DNA from: Desulfotignum sp.
GTDB taxonomy: Bacteria > Desulfobacterota > Desulfobacteria > Desulfobacterales > Desulfobacteraceae
Length of the DNA stretch: 61,865 nucleotides
Assembly (NCBI GenBank): GCA_021737695.1
Contig: JAIPDL010000009.1
Span: 1 to 61,865 of the forward strand
Direction: 5' to 3'
Shown here: positions 25,860 through 34,872 of the stretch, one piece after another
How the letters are laid out: each line of letters opens with the position of its first letter
Position numbering within the stretch: position 1 is the stretch's first letter
Translations under genes and position numbers: made by a program
The notes under the pieces: generated by a model
Databases searched by the model: none
Told to the model about the DNA's origin: nothing
The model's input: the letters and a program-made list of their open reading frames with translations, nothing else

Positions 25860-26585
25860 TCAGTCAGGAAGGATGATTTCAATATTTCTTCTTTCAGCCG
25901 CCCTGATAACATGGTCCCTTGAAACCTGGCGGGCCTTTTTTGAATCTCTGGTTTCAATGGATCTGATAATACTTTCATGTTCCTTCTCTATAATTTGATA
26001 CATTTCTTTAGCATGTTTCAAATCGTGAAAGTTATAGATTCCGATAAACGACCAGAATTTATGCTCTATCCAACTGATTAGATCTGTAAAAATCGGATTC
26101 TGGCTTGCAGCAATGACTGCTCTGTGGAAATCGAGACTCTCCTGAGTTGCATCATTTCCAGATTCGGTTGCCACGTTTAATCGTTCTAATTTTTTCCAGA
26201 GGTCTTTTATGCCTTCCTTGGTTATTCTCAGGGCGGCAATCGCAGCGGCTTCTGGTTCAATAATTGCTCTGAGTTCATACATTTGTCTGAAAAAAACTTC
26301 ATCTTTCTGAGCAGGCGTTTCCAGCCGAAATGATGAGCCGCTCGTGTCTTTAGCAACCTTGGTCCTTGAGCCGCGATGTGAAATCAAATACCCGTCATGC
26401 TTCATCCGAGATAAAGCCTCTCGGATAACTGTGCGGCTGACATTTAGGGATTGGCATAGTTCCGTTTCTGAAGGGAAAAATTCTTCAGAATGGAAATCAC
26501 CTTTTTGGATTTTATCAATTAGATATGTTGCTACCTGCTGGGATAGTGATGCTTGTCTTTTTAAAATTTTGTTGTCCAGGGCCAT
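25860..26585 (-). CDS. FadR/GntR-family regulator of the transporter-larA-panB operon
   Basis: This is a 241-residue FCD-type regulator. The winged helix has QQVATYLIDKIQKGDF, SETELCQSLNVSRTVIREAL and GYLISHRGSRTKV. The effector domain has ELRAIIEPEAAAIAALR, SLDFHRAVIAAS and EKEHESIIRSIE, including the Asp/His residues that typically hold a metal for carboxylate binding. It is the last gene of the leftward cluster, after a decayed reductase gene. The perfect TTGTnnnACAA palindrome at the cluster promoter fits this family (consensus TnGTnnnACnA), so control of that operon by the imported acid is my inference. Confidence 0.82.
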   Translation of the reverse strand: MALDNKILKRQASLSQQVATYLIDKIQKGDFHSEEFFPSETELCQSLNVSRTVIREALSRMKHDGYLISHRGSRTKVAKDTSGSSFRLETPAQKDEVFFRQMYELRAIIEPEAAAIAALRITKEGIKDLWKKLERLNVATESGNDATQESLDFHRAVIAASQNPIFTDLISWIEHKFWSFIGIYNFHDLKHAKEMYQIIEKEHESIIRSIETRDSKKARQVSRDHVIRAAERRNIEIILPD

Positions 26586-26702
26586 ATTACCAACTCTATC
26601 ATGATTTCTAAAACTTTGACAACTCTAAACGGATGACACCCAACTTGATAATTTAATGTTTTCGTGTCAACTTTTTCTTTAATGTATTCATCCAACATTT
26701 CC

Positions 26703-27426
26703 TCAAGGAATGAAAATTGAACTGCCCGATGTTTTCCTGGCCGCCATGTTTTCATGAGCAATGACGGCATTTTTCGCGCATACTCTTCATTGATGCACGG
26801 TTTAACAATGTTTCTGTCGATCATTTCAAACAGGTTTTTTGCATGACCCAGCAGGTCTTCCCGACTTTCGGTATATGTTTTTATAGGGGGTCTTGTAAGA
26901 AACAAGGACCCCTTTGCTGCCTAAAGGCTATATTAAAAGGGGCCACAGATCCTGAGGACTGCCCGAAGGATACTGTACCGAAGTTTTTCAGGCAGTCAAG
27001 GGATTTTAAAAAAGTGGCCTGACTTACGGAATCATATACCACATCGACACCCGCCCGCCCGTTATCTTGTTTACTCCATCCAGAAAATCTGAAAGCATTA
27101 TAAGTCGGTAGGCCGAAATCAGGCGCATCTGGGAATATGCCCCGAGAGGAATTCCGGCATATGCAACTTTGTCGCCGGGCTTGAACTCGGTGACACCTTC
27201 TCAAATACTCTTCACAATTCCGGAACCTTCAATACCGGGTATGGAAGGTAATGAGGGCATAGGATACAGCCCCATCCTGAAATAAAACATCCATGAAATT
27301 CATCCCGACGGCCCGGTCAAGGATGCGGACTTCACCCAGACCGGGAGTTCCCGGATCATAATCCCCCCAAGAGAGCACTCCAGGGGATCCAGTATTATAA
27401 ATGCGTATCGCTTTTGTCATTTTCAT
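26703..27426 (-). pseudogene. Decayed NADPH:quinone reductase (zinc-independent alcohol-dehydrogenase family)
   Basis: Pieces of one quinone oxidoreductase are scattered over three frames. MTKAIRIYNTGSPGVLSWGD and the following AVGMNFMDVLF give the N-terminus (from 27426). GVTEFKPGDKVAYAGIPLGA lies in another frame near 27190-27130. GVDVVYDSVSQATFLKSLDC and FGTVSFGQSSG follow near 27040-26960. FLTRPPIKTYTESREDL is at 26900, and KNAVIAHENMAARKTSG ends the gene in yet another frame, with a stop at 26703. The whole is about 720 bp, against about 975 bp for an intact gene. The nucleotide-binding AAAGGVG region is deleted. At least four lesions exist, so the gene is dead. The intact ancestor was probably part of the operon. 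Confidence 0.85.
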
Positions 27427-27523
27427 CGCCTCGTTATATTCAGGATGAATCGTCCATGACTTTTGCACATGGAATTCCTGCCGTCTAATTTTTTTTTTGG
27501 GAAACGCTACGAATCTATCGTTT

Positions 27524-28366
27524 TTACATAGTTTTAAATTTTTCCAACTCCCCTTCCAGCATGTGATAGCAATGGGTATCATCGGGAAAGTCTGATGCTT
27601 TGACATCTTTGATATAAGCTTTGACTGCATCTGTTACTACCTGGGCCACATTGGCATATTTTTTTACAAACTTGGGTGTAAAGGCCTGAAATTGGCCGAT
27701 CAAGTCGGAAATAATCAGAAGCTGTCCATCGACATCACCACCAGCACCGATTCCGTAGACCGGAATAGACAATTTTTTGCGGATAACACCAGCCACTTCC
27801 GGGGGTACGGCTTCGACTAAAAGCAGGTGAGCTCCTGCCGATTCAATGGCAATGGCATCCTCAATAAGGGCCCGGGCGGATTCAACGGTCCGTCCCTGGG
27901 CCTTATGTCCTCCGATCTGCCCTGAACTCTGGGGAGTTAATCCGATATGACCGCAAACAACGATCCCGGCATCGGCAATGGCGCGAATCCGGCTGGTGAT
28001 CCGCTTCCCACCCTCAAGCTTGATGGCATCCATGCCGGCCTCCTGGATGAACCGACAGGCATTTGCCACGGCATCCTCCTCACTGATCTGATAGCTTTTA
28101 AAGGGCATATCACCGACAATGAATGTGTTCGTTGCTGCCCGTCTTACCGCTTCACAATGGACAATGCACTGATCCATGGTAACTGGCACTGTGCTTTGGT
28201 AACCATATACACACATCCCCAGTGAATCTCCCACAAGGATCATATCCAGGCCTGCTGCTTCAGCAAACTGGGCGGTAGGGTAATCATAGGATGTCAGCCA
28301 GCTGATCTTTTCCTTATCCTGCTTCATGCGAATCAAATCGTGAACCATTAATTTTTTTTTTGCCAT
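27524..28366 (-). CDS. panB: 3-methyl-2-oxobutanoate hydroxymethyltransferase paralogue
   Basis: The 280-residue TIM-barrel protein keeps the PanB active site: Asp47 (VGDSLGM), Asp86 (GDMPF), Lys116 and Glu118 (IKLEGG), His140 (GHIGLTPQS) and Glu185 (VEAVPPE). Family function is aldol transfer of a hydroxymethyl group from methylene-tetrahydrofolate to a 2-oxo acid, as in pantothenate synthesis. There is no panC or panD nearby. It sits at the end of a catabolic-looking operon with transporter, racemase and hydro-lyase genes. I infer a degradative or specialised role, perhaps retro-aldol release of a C1 unit. The loop usually GYxVQG reads GHKAQG. Confidence 0.82.
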   Translation of the reverse strand: MAKKKLMVHDLIRMKQDKEKISWLTSYDYPTAQFAEAAGLDMILVGDSLGMCVYGYQSTVPVTMDQCIVHCEAVRRAATNTFIVGDMPFKSYQISEEDAVANACRFIQEAGMDAIKLEGGKRITSRIRAIADAGIVVCGHIGLTPQSSGQIGGHKAQGRTVESARALIEDAIAIESAGAHLLLVEAVPPEVAGVIRKKLSIPVYGIGAGGDVDGQLLIISDLIGQFQAFTPKFVKKYANVAQVVTDAVKAYIKDVKASDFPDDTHCYHMLEGELEKFKTM

Positions 28367-28401
28367 TTTTATTAATTCCTTTTTAAACTGTTATTGAAAC
28401 G

Positions 28402-29454
28402 CTATAACTCTGCCAGAATGGCATCTCCCATTTCCTGGGTCGTGTTGGTTCCACCCATGTCGGGGGTACGGACCTTACCTTGCGCACAGACATTGGTGAT
28501 GGCATTCATCAGGCGGTCGGCTGCCGGCTGCTCGTCAAGGAATTCAAGGATCATTTGACCTGCCCAGATTGTGGCAACAGGATTGCATATTCCTTTTCCA
28601 GCAATGTCAGGAGCAGACCCGTGAATGGGTTCAAACATGGAGGGAAATTCTTTTTCAGGATTGATATTTCCTCCTGGGGCAAATCCCAAGCCGCCAACCA
28701 GAACAGATCCCAGATCGGTAAGGATGTCACCGAAAAGATTGGATGCCACCACCACATCAAAGGTTTGGGGTTTTGAAATCATGAACATGGCCATGGCATC
28801 GGCAAAGATGCTCTGGGTTTCGATCCCGGGATATTTTGCTGATAGCTCATTGAAGATTTTGTCCCAGAAAACCATGGAATGTTTCAATGCATTGGACTTG
28901 GTGACGCTGGTAACCGATCCCTTTTTTTTCTGGGCCAGCTGGAAGGCGTAATCCATGATTTTCTCAGTGGCCAGGCGGCTGAACACATTGGTCTGGATCG
29001 CAATCTCATGGGAAGAATTTTCTCTGAAAATACCGCCGATATCGCCATATTCTCCTTCGGTGTTCTCCCGTACAAAGGTAATATTCACCTTCCCGTCGAC
29101 CGTGACAGGAGATGCCACGCCCGGTAGCTGCCGGATGGGTCTTAAATTGACATACTGGTTAAACCCTTTCCGAATGGTGTATAAAAGACCGTCACTGGCC
29201 ACCCAGTCCGGCACTTCTGGATGCCCGACTGCTCCCAGATAGATGGCATCGAATCCTTTGAGCTTGTCCAGACCATCCGGATCCATGATGTGGCCTTTTT
29301 CAAGGTAGTATTCGCAGCCATAGGGAAAATATTCAAATTCCAGCTGGAATCCGCCGTCAACGGCACTGAGTTTCTCAAGAATTTTCTGGCCAACAGGTAT
29401 CAGTTCTTTACCCACGCCATCGCCTGGAACAGCTGCTATTCTATACTTTTTCAA
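28402..29454 (-). CDS. Isopropylmalate/tartrate/D-malate-type oxidative decarboxylase
   Basis: The 350-residue beta-decarboxylating dehydrogenase has AAVPGDGVGKELIPVG at the N-terminus, the substrate-arginine stretch NLRPIRQLPG, FVRENTEGEYGDIGG, and VVASNLFGDILTDLGS with the metal-binding aspartates. The C-terminus has FEPIHGSAPDIAGKG. The ENTEGEY variant and PYGCEYYLEKG resemble tartrate dehydrogenase and D-malate dehydrogenase more than LeuB. The start is TTG at 29454 with AGGAG 7 bp upstream. Enzymes of this group oxidise a 2-hydroxy acid bearing a beta-carboxylate with NAD+ and release CO2. No leuA or ilv gene is near, so leucine synthesis is unlikely. Confidence 0.82.
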   Translation of the reverse strand: MKKYRIAAVPGDGVGKELIPVGQKILEKLSAVDGGFQLEFEYFPYGCEYYLEKGHIMDPDGLDKLKGFDAIYLGAVGHPEVPDWVASDGLLYTIRKGFNQYVNLRPIRQLPGVASPVTVDGKVNITFVRENTEGEYGDIGGIFRENSSHEIAIQTNVFSRLATEKIMDYAFQLAQKKKGSVTSVTKSNALKHSMVFWDKIFNELSAKYPGIETQSIFADAMAMFMISKPQTFDVVVASNLFGDILTDLGSVLVGGLGFAPGGNINPEKEFPSMFEPIHGSAPDIAGKGICNPVATIWAGQMILEFLDEQPAADRLMNAITNVCAQGKVRTPDMGGTNTTQEMGDAILAEL

Positions 29455-29545
29455 TGTCTTACTCCTGTCAAGCTGTATTGGATTTTGATTTATGGTGCTT
29501 GCGCCTACTTCCGATCATGGAAGCAGACGCAAGCGTTCTATTCAG

Positions 29546-30976
29546 CTAATTCAATCTTTTCTTGTCTGCCAGCGCCACGACCCTGTCGAGTTCGGCCTCA
29601 AGCTTTTCATCCAAGGGGGGGACATCATGATTTTCCATGATGGAAAGTGCTTTTTCCCAGGCCTTGTGAACAAGGGATCTGCCACCAGAATCAAGCCATG
29701 ATGCATGATTCTTCAAATCGAAAAGATCACTGGTAAAATGAATTTCCCGCCTGAGATGAAATATTGTGTGAGGGTCGGAAAGGTACTGCCCTGATTCAAC
29801 ACTCCTTGAAATGGCATCCAGGCCCATTGTTTCATCACTGATATCAAACCCTGCCCTGAACCTCCTTAAATAGGAGATGCACTCATTGTCGATTACGGCA
29901 AATTCTGGACTGAAAAAAGAGCCTCCGTCCAGGGAGCCGCACAGATTAATTTCACTAGCTCCGGCCATCATGCAATTGAACAAGCCCATGTTTCGCTGGA
30001 AAATACCCTGCTCTTGCTCTGTGCCGGTTGAATGAAGGGTGGTCACCCCAGTAGGAATCTGATACTTCCTGCCAATTTGAGCAATGGCAGCCCTGGCCAT
30101 CATGAGTTCCGGTGCTGTAAATGCGGCATATCCCCTGCGCATGTCCATAACCTGCAGGGTGGTATAATAAACCACCGGTGTGTCTGGCGCCATGGTCCGG
30201 GTGATGACCAGGCTGGCCAGAAACTGGGCCAGGTTCTGCACAAGGGTTCCGGCTATGGTGTAGGGGGCATTACCACCGATCATGGATGAAGAAGTCCATT
30301 TTACCGGCACCTTGTATTCACCGTAAATTTTAAGCCTTTCGATTTCATCCCCTGGAAATCTTAACGGATCAATAAGTGTGACAATTCCACTGACCCGTTT
30401 GTGCGTTTCCAGGTATTTTTTCCCGCCGCCGGCCAGTTCAAGCAATTCCATCTGGTAGCGCAGATTTTCGGAACTGGTTGTCAAGCTCCAGATATGTTTT
30501 GTCGTGCCGCTCAATGCCATCCGGAACGAGTGGATATCATAGGTCGGCGTGGGACAGTCGCTGAGGAAAGGTGTTCCCACGAGATCGATATTGGGAAGGG
30601 CATCGGCAAGAGTCAGCATTTTTTTTGCCTCTGACCCTGTGATCGGCCGGGTGTCATTTTCAGCCAGGGACAGCCATTTGAGTGCCCCACCCAGGCACCT
30701 GAACCTGGGCTCCATGCCGGAATACACTTCATAATCAGCCTCCGGCGTTCGGCCCTCTGCCCGGTAAGCCTTTGGCACCTGTTCAATGGCCTGTTCAATC
30801 AGTTCACTTGAAAACCAGGCCCTTTTTTTCTCGTTGTCAACCGTGGCACCGGCTTGCAGCAGTCTTTCAAGTGTTTCCAGATGATCAATGCGGCATCCGG
30901 TCTTTTCCAGAATCTTAAATGCATTTTCATGTATTTGTTCCACCTGTTCCGGTGTGAGGATATCAATAAAATCCAT
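29546..30976 (-). CDS. MttB-family methyltransferase without pyrrolysine
   Basis: The 476-residue protein belongs to the trimethylamine methyltransferase superfamily (COG5598). Its N-terminus is LTPEQVEQIHENAFKILEKT, with barrel segments such as PLRFPGDEIERLKIYGE and GVTTLHSTGTEQEQGIFQ. True MttB has an in-frame amber codon for pyrrolysine; this frame is open throughout, as in the glycine betaine, proline betaine and carnitine demethylases. Those transfer a methyl group from a quaternary amine to a corrinoid protein. No corrinoid protein gene is present in the window, so it either uses a remote partner or has another reaction. Its place inside a hydroxy-acid operon is unusual. Confidence 0.8.
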   Translation of the reverse strand: MDFIDILTPEQVEQIHENAFKILEKTGCRIDHLETLERLLQAGATVDNEKKRAWFSSELIEQAIEQVPKAYRAEGRTPEADYEVYSGMEPRFRCLGGALKWLSLAENDTRPITGSEAKKMLTLADALPNIDLVGTPFLSDCPTPTYDIHSFRMALSGTTKHIWSLTTSSENLRYQMELLELAGGGKKYLETHKRVSGIVTLIDPLRFPGDEIERLKIYGEYKVPVKWTSSSMIGGNAPYTIAGTLVQNLAQFLASLVITRTMAPDTPVVYYTTLQVMDMRRGYAAFTAPELMMARAAIAQIGRKYQIPTGVTTLHSTGTEQEQGIFQRNMGLFNCMMAGASEINLCGSLDGGSFFSPEFAVIDNECISYLRRFRAGFDISDETMGLDAISRSVESGQYLSDPHTIFHLRREIHFTSDLFDLKNHASWLDSGGRSLVHKAWEKALSIMENHDVPPLDEKLEAELDRVVALADKKRLN

Positions 30977-31007
30977 AGGTTATTCCACTAATACAGTTTT
31001 TTGAAAA

Positions 31008-31505
31008 CTATTTTCCCGGTATTAAGCTCCTGGAGGAATAATATTCCACAAGGCCGCCTTTCTCGATAATCCGCTGCATGAAGTCAGGTATCGGGGTAAT
31101 TTGAAACGGAATTTCATCAATTTTGAGCACACCGGCTTTGACATCAATATCGATCCTGTCTCCATTCTTAACCTGTCCGATGGCGTCAGGGCATTCAATG
31201 ACCGGGATGCCCACATTAAATGCATTCCTGTAAAATATTCTTGCCACACTTTTGACCACTACCGCCCCTATCCCTGCGGCTTTCAGTGCCAGAGGGGCAT
31301 GTTCACGGGAAGAACCATGACCGAAATTCTGCCCGGCAAAAACGATATCCCCCTGCGTTATCCTGTTTATAAAATCCGGGTCATACTGCTCCAGGAGATG
31401 TTCCCTTAAAATGGCCGGATCAAAACTGGCACAGTACTTAGCCGGGATAAGGGTGTCAGTATCGATGTTATCGCCCAAAATATGGGCAAAGCCTTTGAAT
31501 TTCAT
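31008..31505 (-). CDS. leuD: 3-isopropylmalate dehydratase-like small subunit
   Basis: The 165-residue swivel-domain protein has GDNIDTDTLIPAKY near residue 12 and the substrate-binding FGHGSSREHAPLALKAAGI near 62, both standard in LeuD and homoaconitase small subunits. It pairs with the large subunit encoded just upstream; the genes are 1 bp apart. The short form of about 165 residues is the one of archaeal-type isopropylmalate, citramalate or dimethylmalate dehydratases. Substrate specificity sits partly in the loop after residue 20 and cannot be read off. Confidence 0.85.
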   Translation of the reverse strand: MKFKGFAHILGDNIDTDTLIPAKYCASFDPAILREHLLEQYDPDFINRITQGDIVFAGQNFGHGSSREHAPLALKAAGIGAVVVKSVARIFYRNAFNVGIPVIECPDAIGQVKNGDRIDIDVKAGVLKIDEIPFQITPIPDFMQRIIEKGGLVEYYSSRSLIPGK

Positions 31506-31506
31506 T

Positions 31507-32760
31507 TCATATCTCCCGTGGATCTGTGATTTCGCCCTTCAGTGCGGTTGCCGCCGCCACCCATGGCCCGCCGATGTATATAAAACTGTCCTTATGACCC
31601 ATGCGGCCCTTAAAATTTCTGGGTGTGGTGGTCAGGCAGATTTCGCCTTCAGAAAGAACACCGGTCTGGGTTCCCATACAGGGTCCGCAGTTGGGGGTGG
31701 AGATGGTGGCACCCGCCTCCAGGAAAGTGGCTGCCAGTCCAGTTTTTACCGCTTCCAGAAATACTTTCGGAGAGCCGGGAATCACTATCATCCTTACCCA
31801 TGGGGCAATTTTTCTGCCTGCAAGCATTGAGGCGGCCTGCTCCAGATCAAGAATCCTGCCATTTCCGCAGGCCCCGAGGACCACCTGGTCCACCCGGATT
31901 CCTGAAACCTCTCCCACCGGTGCTGTGTTGGCGGGCAAATGCGGCTTGCTGACCATGGGCGGAACAGCTGAGGCATCCACATCAATCACCCTTTCATAGA
32001 CAGCATCTTCATCACTTTGAAAATACATCCCTTCCCGGTCTGTTTTATCTTTCAGGTATTTTCTTGTCACCTCATCAGGAGGAATAACGGCTGATTTGGC
32101 GCCAGCCTCCACGGCCATGTTACAAAGGGACATCCGCTCATCCATGGTCAGGCTATCTATGGTGTCTCCTGTCATTTCAATGACCCGGTAGTTGGCGCCG
32201 TCATTGCCGAGAATCCCCAGAAGATGGAGGGCCAGATCCTTGGAGCAGACCCTGTTTTGCAGTCGACCGCTGAAATTGACCTGGATAACGTGGGGAACTT
32301 TGATCCAGACCTTGCCGGTGGCCATGGCCAAGGCAAAATCTGTCGATCCCATGCCGATGGCAAAAAGGCCTAACGCCCCCATGGTGCAGGTATGGGAATC
32401 TGCATTGACATAGAGGTCGCCAGGGGAAAGGAGTCCGGATTCCGGCACCAGGACATGATCGATTCCCATTTGTCCCACATCCAGATAACGACTTCCCTGC
32501 TCTTGAGAAAATTTTCTGAGAGCAGCCGCACTTTGGGCACTCATGATATCTTTGGCAGGAGAATAGTGTTCCGGCATCAGCAGCAGTTTGTCCGGGGAAT
32601 GAACTTTGTCGGCCATCCTTTTGAACTGGCTGATGGCCACAGGACCTGTCATGTCATTTGCTACCATCAAGTCCACCCGAACCTCCAGAAGATCCCCTGG
32701 CTGAACGTCTTTTCCATCGCATTTGGTTTCGATGATTTTTTGAATGATTGTTTTACCCAT
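31507..32760 (-). CDS. leuC: 3-isopropylmalate dehydratase-like large subunit
   Basis: The 417-residue aconitase-superfamily protein begins MGKTIIQKIIETKCDGKDVQ. Cluster-binding cysteines are in LGACGNGRILDLEQ and the CxxC of TPNCGPCMGTQTG. NADSHTCTMGALGLFAIGMG is the conserved substrate loop. ATG at 32760 is preferred, with AGGA 9 bp upstream, over a longer reading frame. These enzymes use a [4Fe-4S] cluster to move a hydroxyl between adjacent carbons through a dehydrated intermediate. With the following small subunit and the oxidative decarboxylase it could convert a 2-hydroxy-2-substituted dicarboxylate to a 2-oxo acid. Confidence 0.87.
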   Translation of the reverse strand: MGKTIIQKIIETKCDGKDVQPGDLLEVRVDLMVANDMTGPVAISQFKRMADKVHSPDKLLLMPEHYSPAKDIMSAQSAAALRKFSQEQGSRYLDVGQMGIDHVLVPESGLLSPGDLYVNADSHTCTMGALGLFAIGMGSTDFALAMATGKVWIKVPHVIQVNFSGRLQNRVCSKDLALHLLGILGNDGANYRVIEMTGDTIDSLTMDERMSLCNMAVEAGAKSAVIPPDEVTRKYLKDKTDREGMYFQSDEDAVYERVIDVDASAVPPMVSKPHLPANTAPVGEVSGIRVDQVVLGACGNGRILDLEQAASMLAGRKIAPWVRMIVIPGSPKVFLEAVKTGLAATFLEAGATISTPNCGPCMGTQTGVLSEGEICLTTTPRNFKGRMGHKDSFIYIGGPWVAAATALKGEITDPREI

Positions 32761-32804
32761 TGGTTCAATCCTTATTAAGTGCAAAATACTTTCAATTTTC
32801 AGGT

Positions 32805-34070
32805 CTATGATCTGAGTCTTGGCAAGGTGAAGCTCCCCTGGGGCATGACAATGATCTCCGGATCCCGACCCAGTTTTTCGAATGCAATTTCCAGGGCTCG
32901 GTCGATATCACCTGCCGGGGTAAACCCAAGCATTTCGGCCAGGTTTGCCTCCAGTTCGGAAACCAGAACAAACATTGCTTTGTGCATCAGGCTGGTCACC
33001 CCGTAAGCTTTGTGGGCCCCTACCTGGAAATTTTCCCGGGTCACCGCCTCCACCCGTTCCGGTGTTTTGTGCTCAGCCATGATCCGTTCATAGGTTTCAG
33101 ACCCACTGCCATCCCGGCACTCGCCGACCACGATTACGACCCCGCCTTTTTTGACCGCATGCCAGCCGTGGATCATGGTCTTGTGAAGCTGGTAAATATC
33201 GATATCCTTTGGATAACCGCCGCTGCTGATAATAACCAGATCCGCCTCTTTTTCGATATCGGCGACATAGATTTCATCCACGAACCTGCAAGCCTCGATA
33301 TGGGCCTTTATGTAGTCTCCGGCAAAAACTCTAACTGTTTCCATCTTTTCATTCAGGACCACGTTTAACAAAAAGGTGGGACGACACATCTCCACCGCTT
33401 CTATCTGGTCTTCATACACCGGGTTGCCCGAAAGCCTGAGAGATGTTGAATCGGGAGCAAAAATCATGGAGTGATTCTTGCGGATGGTTTCATACCATGC
33501 CACTCCCGGCATCATGGCTTTCCGCCCGCCGCCGTATCCGGCCAGGTAGTGGGGAAGGACAGAGCCGGTACAGATGATTTTGTCGGCATTGGCCACCCGA
33601 TTGTGGAAAGCCACAGGCGTACCGAATGAAGTGGTACCGAAATGGGTGAACTGAGATTCATCATGGCAGTCGCCATTATACATTTTCACCCTTGCGGCAA
33701 TTTCCTCTCCCACTTCCTTGACCATTTCTTCCTGACGCATGGGCCGGTGAGCTCCAAGGGCGAAAATGATAAACATGTCTTCATCCTTGATCCCAATGCT
33801 GTTGAGTTCGTTAAACATCACCGGTAGAAATTGATGGCTGTTGGCCACTCTTGTGGAATCGTTGACGATGAAGGCCACGTTGTCTCCTGCTTTGAAATTT
33901 TCTTTAAAGGACAGGCTCCCGATGGGACTGTTCAATGCCTTCAGGATTTCAACTCCCGGATCAGCCATGGACGCAAACTGCTTCATCTTAATCTCGCCGA
34001 TGACCTGCTTTGGGTTGAGAAAAAAGGAAATGCTCCCATTGCCATATTTCAGAGAATACTTTTTTTTCAT
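32805..34070 (-). CDS. larA: LarA-type nickel-pincer 2-hydroxy-acid racemase
   Basis: The 421-residue protein has all landmark residues of lactate racemase at almost the positions of the Lactobacillus enzyme: Arg74 (NDSTR), His108 (GAHRPM), His174 (LPHYLAGYGGG), cofactor-anchoring Lys184 (GGRKAMMPG), nickel ligand His200 (RKNHSM), and Gln294 and Lys297 (YQLHK). LarA homologues racemise or epimerise lactate, malate and other 2-hydroxy acids with the nickel-pincer nucleotide. The cofactor genes larB, larC and larE are not in the window. In this operon it probably corrects the stereochemistry of an imported hydroxy acid. Confidence 0.87.
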   Translation of the reverse strand: MKKKYSLKYGNGSISFFLNPKQVIGEIKMKQFASMADPGVEILKALNSPIGSLSFKENFKAGDNVAFIVNDSTRVANSHQFLPVMFNELNSIGIKDEDMFIIFALGAHRPMRQEEMVKEVGEEIAARVKMYNGDCHDESQFTHFGTTSFGTPVAFHNRVANADKIICTGSVLPHYLAGYGGGRKAMMPGVAWYETIRKNHSMIFAPDSTSLRLSGNPVYEDQIEAVEMCRPTFLLNVVLNEKMETVRVFAGDYIKAHIEACRFVDEIYVADIEKEADLVIISSGGYPKDIDIYQLHKTMIHGWHAVKKGGVVIVVGECRDGSGSETYERIMAEHKTPERVEAVTRENFQVGAHKAYGVTSLMHKAMFVLVSELEANLAEMLGFTPAGDIDRALEIAFEKLGRDPEIIVMPQGSFTLPRLRS

Positions 34071-34104
34071 TGCCGTACAACTCCAGTTGAATGGTTACGC
34101 AGTT

Positions 34105-34836
34105 TTATGAATGATCAGCCTGCACCGCATACCTTTTTTTATTTTTTTCCCACCAAAGGGTAACTGGGACCACCCCTTCCTTTAAAGGTCGATCTCCCCT
34201 TGGGTTTGGCGCAATGCCGGTTGCCACCCGCATTTCATCCACCTCATCAAAAATTCGCTGGATCTGTTCATTTTCCCGTGTGTTTTCCCGTGTGTAGTAG
34301 GCATAAGACTTCCAATCCGGATCAAAAGGGAACCCCCAAAAATGAACGAACAGTTCAGGCTTTACAATGATCATGTCGTGTATGACGTTTTCTTCAAAAT
34401 AGACGATATCCCCTTTTTTGAACCTATGGAAACTGCCGTCTACATTCAACAGTGCTTCTCCCTGTAACACATAAAACCATTCCGGCTCACGGTGGTAATG
34501 GGGGATATTATCGTATGGGCCGAAACGGGCTGAAATACCCAGAGGGGTATTATCCTTACGATCAGAAAGGAATTTAAACCCGTATACCCCTGGCGTGTTG
34601 ATTTCACCGCCGGGAATGGGAACAATACTTCCATTCTTCCCCCAGGTCTGCCAGATACCTGGTACGGCGTCGTCACAGGGAAACTCATCGATGGAAATTT
34701 TCCCTTTTTCATAAGCCTCGATGAGATCTTTCGCTTTTTGAATATTTTTTGCACCGGGTACGTCACACTCTTTAGGAAAACCTGCCTGGGCATATGGGAC
34801 AGGTCTGTTTCTGGAGCTGCTCAATGGTATATTCAT
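34105..34836 (-). CDS. Cupin-domain protein
   Basis: The 243-residue protein carries one clear cupin barrel in the middle. PHYHREPEWFYVLQGEA supplies the His-x-His...Glu metal motif and GDIVYFEENVIHDMIIVK the second motif with His. About 90 residues before it and 60 after it have no recognisable motif (ARFGPYDNIPHYH precedes the barrel). Cupins of this size include isomerases, dioxygenases and lyases acting on small acids. It lies between the stress-protein and larA genes in the same operon, so a role on the same substrate is likely. Reaction unknown. Confidence 0.75.
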   Translation of the reverse strand: MNIPLSSSRNRPVPYAQAGFPKECDVPGAKNIQKAKDLIEAYEKGKISIDEFPCDDAVPGIWQTWGKNGSIVPIPGGEINTPGVYGFKFLSDRKDNTPLGISARFGPYDNIPHYHREPEWFYVLQGEALLNVDGSFHRFKKGDIVYFEENVIHDMIIVKPELFVHFWGFPFDPDWKSYAYYTRENTRENEQIQRIFDEVDEMRVATGIAPNPRGDRPLKEGVVPVTLWWEKNKKRYAVQADHS

Positions 34837-34872
34837 TAAAAAATTCCTTTGGTTTCAATAGAGTTAAACTGT

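Noticed and set aside
29546..30976. Pyrrolysine-containing trimethylamine methyltransferase
   Set aside because: No in-frame TAG occurs within the gene, so it belongs to the non-pyrrolysine branch.
28402..32760. Leucine biosynthesis operon (leuB, leuC, leuD)
   Set aside because: leuA and ilv genes are missing. The dehydrogenase looks more like tartrate/malate types, and transporter, LarA, MttB and PanB genes are interleaved. Catabolism is the better reading, though not proven.
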